46,956 nt of DNA. Origin: JAYQUR01 sp038133505. Lineage in GTDB: Bacteria; Pseudomonadota; Alphaproteobacteria; MPNO01; UBA830. Position 1 is the first letter of the stretch; every line of letters begins with the position of its first letter. The position numbers and the translations under genes were made by a program. The DNA is taken from assembly GCA_038133505.1 (NCBI GenBank), contig JAYPTI010000007.1:1-46956 (forward strand), in the 5' to 3' direction. A model generated the notes under the pieces. That model did not search any database and had not been told where the DNA came from. It saw nothing but the letters and a program-made list of their open reading frames with translations. Of the stretch, positions 46,348 to 46,956 are shown piece by piece.

Positions 46348-46956
46348 TTAGGTTGGGATTTCCATCCCCGTCCGGCAATCCATCATGACGATCCGGGACT
46401 CGAGCGGCTTGCCGTCGAAGCGGTCGCGCATCCAGTCGGCGATCAGCGCGCGGACGTCGAGATTGTCGGTCACGCCGTGCACCTCGCCGCGATAGACCAC
46501 CAACGTCTTCGGCCCGGCGATCTCGTCGTAAAGCTTGTAGGTATGCTCGATCGGGCTGAGATCGTCGTCCTCGCCCGCAACAATGAGATACGGCCGGTCG
46601 ATCTTCTCCCCCAGCCCTTCGAGTGTCAGCGTCTTGGCGAACTCGTCGAACGCGTCCTCGTCCTCGTAGCCCGCCATCCACATGTAGCGGTCCTTGAACA
46701 TGGGAATGGCGACGTTGAAGATCGTGTGCATGCCGTTCTCGTGGCACACGTAGAAACCCGCCGCCGCCTTGTAGCGCGGGTCTTCGGCGGCGATCTGGGT
46801 CAGCCAGAAGGAGCCCATCGAGATGCCGGTGATGCCCACCTTGTCCGCATCGATCTCCGGCCGGCCTTCCAGCCAGTCCATCGCCGCCTTGCCTGCGTCG
46901 ACGAAATTGTCCGCCGTGCAGCGGATCTTCTGCTGTATGATCGCCTCGTTCTGGCC
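46348..46956 (-). CDS. Alpha/beta hydrolase of the esterase/dienelactone-hydrolase-like group (N-terminus beyond window)
   Basis: The frame is open to the right edge (GQNEAIIQQKIRCTADNFV upstream of the first Met), so ~202 C-terminal residues are seen. The triad is Ser in GISMGSFW, Asp in AGEDDDLSP and His in GEVHGVTDN. The pattern DRYMWMAGYEDEDAFDEFA and LIVAGEDDDLSPIEHTYKL resembles FrsA/2,6-dihydroxypseudooxynicotine-hydrolase-like enzymes. It lies 113 bp upstream of argD on the same strand but argD has its own promoter. The substrate is unknown. Confidence 0.82.
   Translation of the reverse strand, partial: GQNEAIIQQKIRCTADNFVDAGKAAMDWLEGRPEIDADKVGITGISMGSFWLTQIAAEDPRYKAAAGFYVCHENGMHTIFNVAIPMFKDRYMWMAGYEDEDAFDEFAKTLTLEGLGEKIDRPYLIVAGEDDDLSPIEHTYKLYDEIAGPKTLVVYRGEVHGVTDNLDVRALIADWMRDRFDGKPLESRIVMMDCRTGMEIPT

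Overview
The window is GC-rich DNA from an alphaproteobacterium, probably an environmental draft or metagenome assembly, because four runs of N break it. The lineage rests on a Usg-family gene, a DUF1491 gene, a SAM-II riboswitch ahead of metZ, the metZ-apaG and argD-argF-hslO neighbourhoods, and an alphaproteobacterial-style GAAC-N7-GAAC box. No phage, transposase, plasmid or CRISPR signal was seen. Genes are densely packed, with many 1- or 4-base stop/start overlaps.

Layout. 1-5.5 kb: the tail of a flavin monooxygenase/acyl-CoA-dehydrogenase-like gene, tRNA-Leu(CAA), an SDR-GST-TauD dioxygenase group, a fragment of a molybdopterin oxidoreductase-like protein, and a locus where halves of two different GMC oxidoreductases meet at a gap. 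5.5-10.8 kb: AEC transporter, Rieske oxygenase, iron alcohol dehydrogenase, alpha/beta hydrolase and MetY. 11-17.6 kb: an HtrA protease with a strong terminator, then a lipid-modification block (DUF1932 dehydrogenase, FAD oxidoreductase, DUF1365 protein, cyclopropane-synthase-like methyltransferase, convergent SDR). 17.6-22 kb: DUF1491, aldehyde dehydrogenase, a CCG-domain protein broken by a gap, a secreted lectin-like protein and a dienelactone hydrolase. 22.1-24.2 kb: beta-carbonic anhydrase, SbtA-type bicarbonate permease and SbtB-like PII protein. 24.4-28.7 kb: an aryl-CoA island (bifunctional anthraniloyl/salicylyl-CoA hydroxylase, MarR regulator, PaaK-like ligase) with a perfect 18-bp palindrome at the divergent promoter. 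28.8-31 kb: an HtrA-like protein lacking catalytic residues, two near-identical terminators around a REP-like element, and a PEP-CTERM protein. 31-37 kb: tandem LLM flavin oxidoreductases, upp, an AtaL-like protein, a VOC protein, usg and ctaA. 37-47 kb: a second PEP-CTERM protein, SAM-II riboswitch-metZ, apaG, trkH-argE, a lipoprotein, argD-argF-hslO and a partial alpha/beta hydrolase.

How the parts work together. Much of the window is catabolic (dioxygenase, Rieske, GMC, LLM, CoA-ligase and hydroxylase genes). The housekeeping core covers sulfur-amino-acid synthesis (metZ under SAM control, metY elsewhere), arginine synthesis (argE, argD, argF), heme A, potassium uptake and pyrimidine salvage. 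The observations most worth following are: good -24/-12 (sigma-54) promoters in front of both PEP-CTERM genes; a SAM-II aptamer whose pseudoknot strand is also the candidate antiterminator of a downstream terminator; a carbonic anhydrase-SbtA-SbtB bicarbonate module with no carbon-fixation gene in view; a CFA-synthase-like enzyme without the usual active-site Cys and His, in an operon with FAD and DUF1365 proteins; and a pseudo-HtrA. All family names come from reading the translations without any database search.
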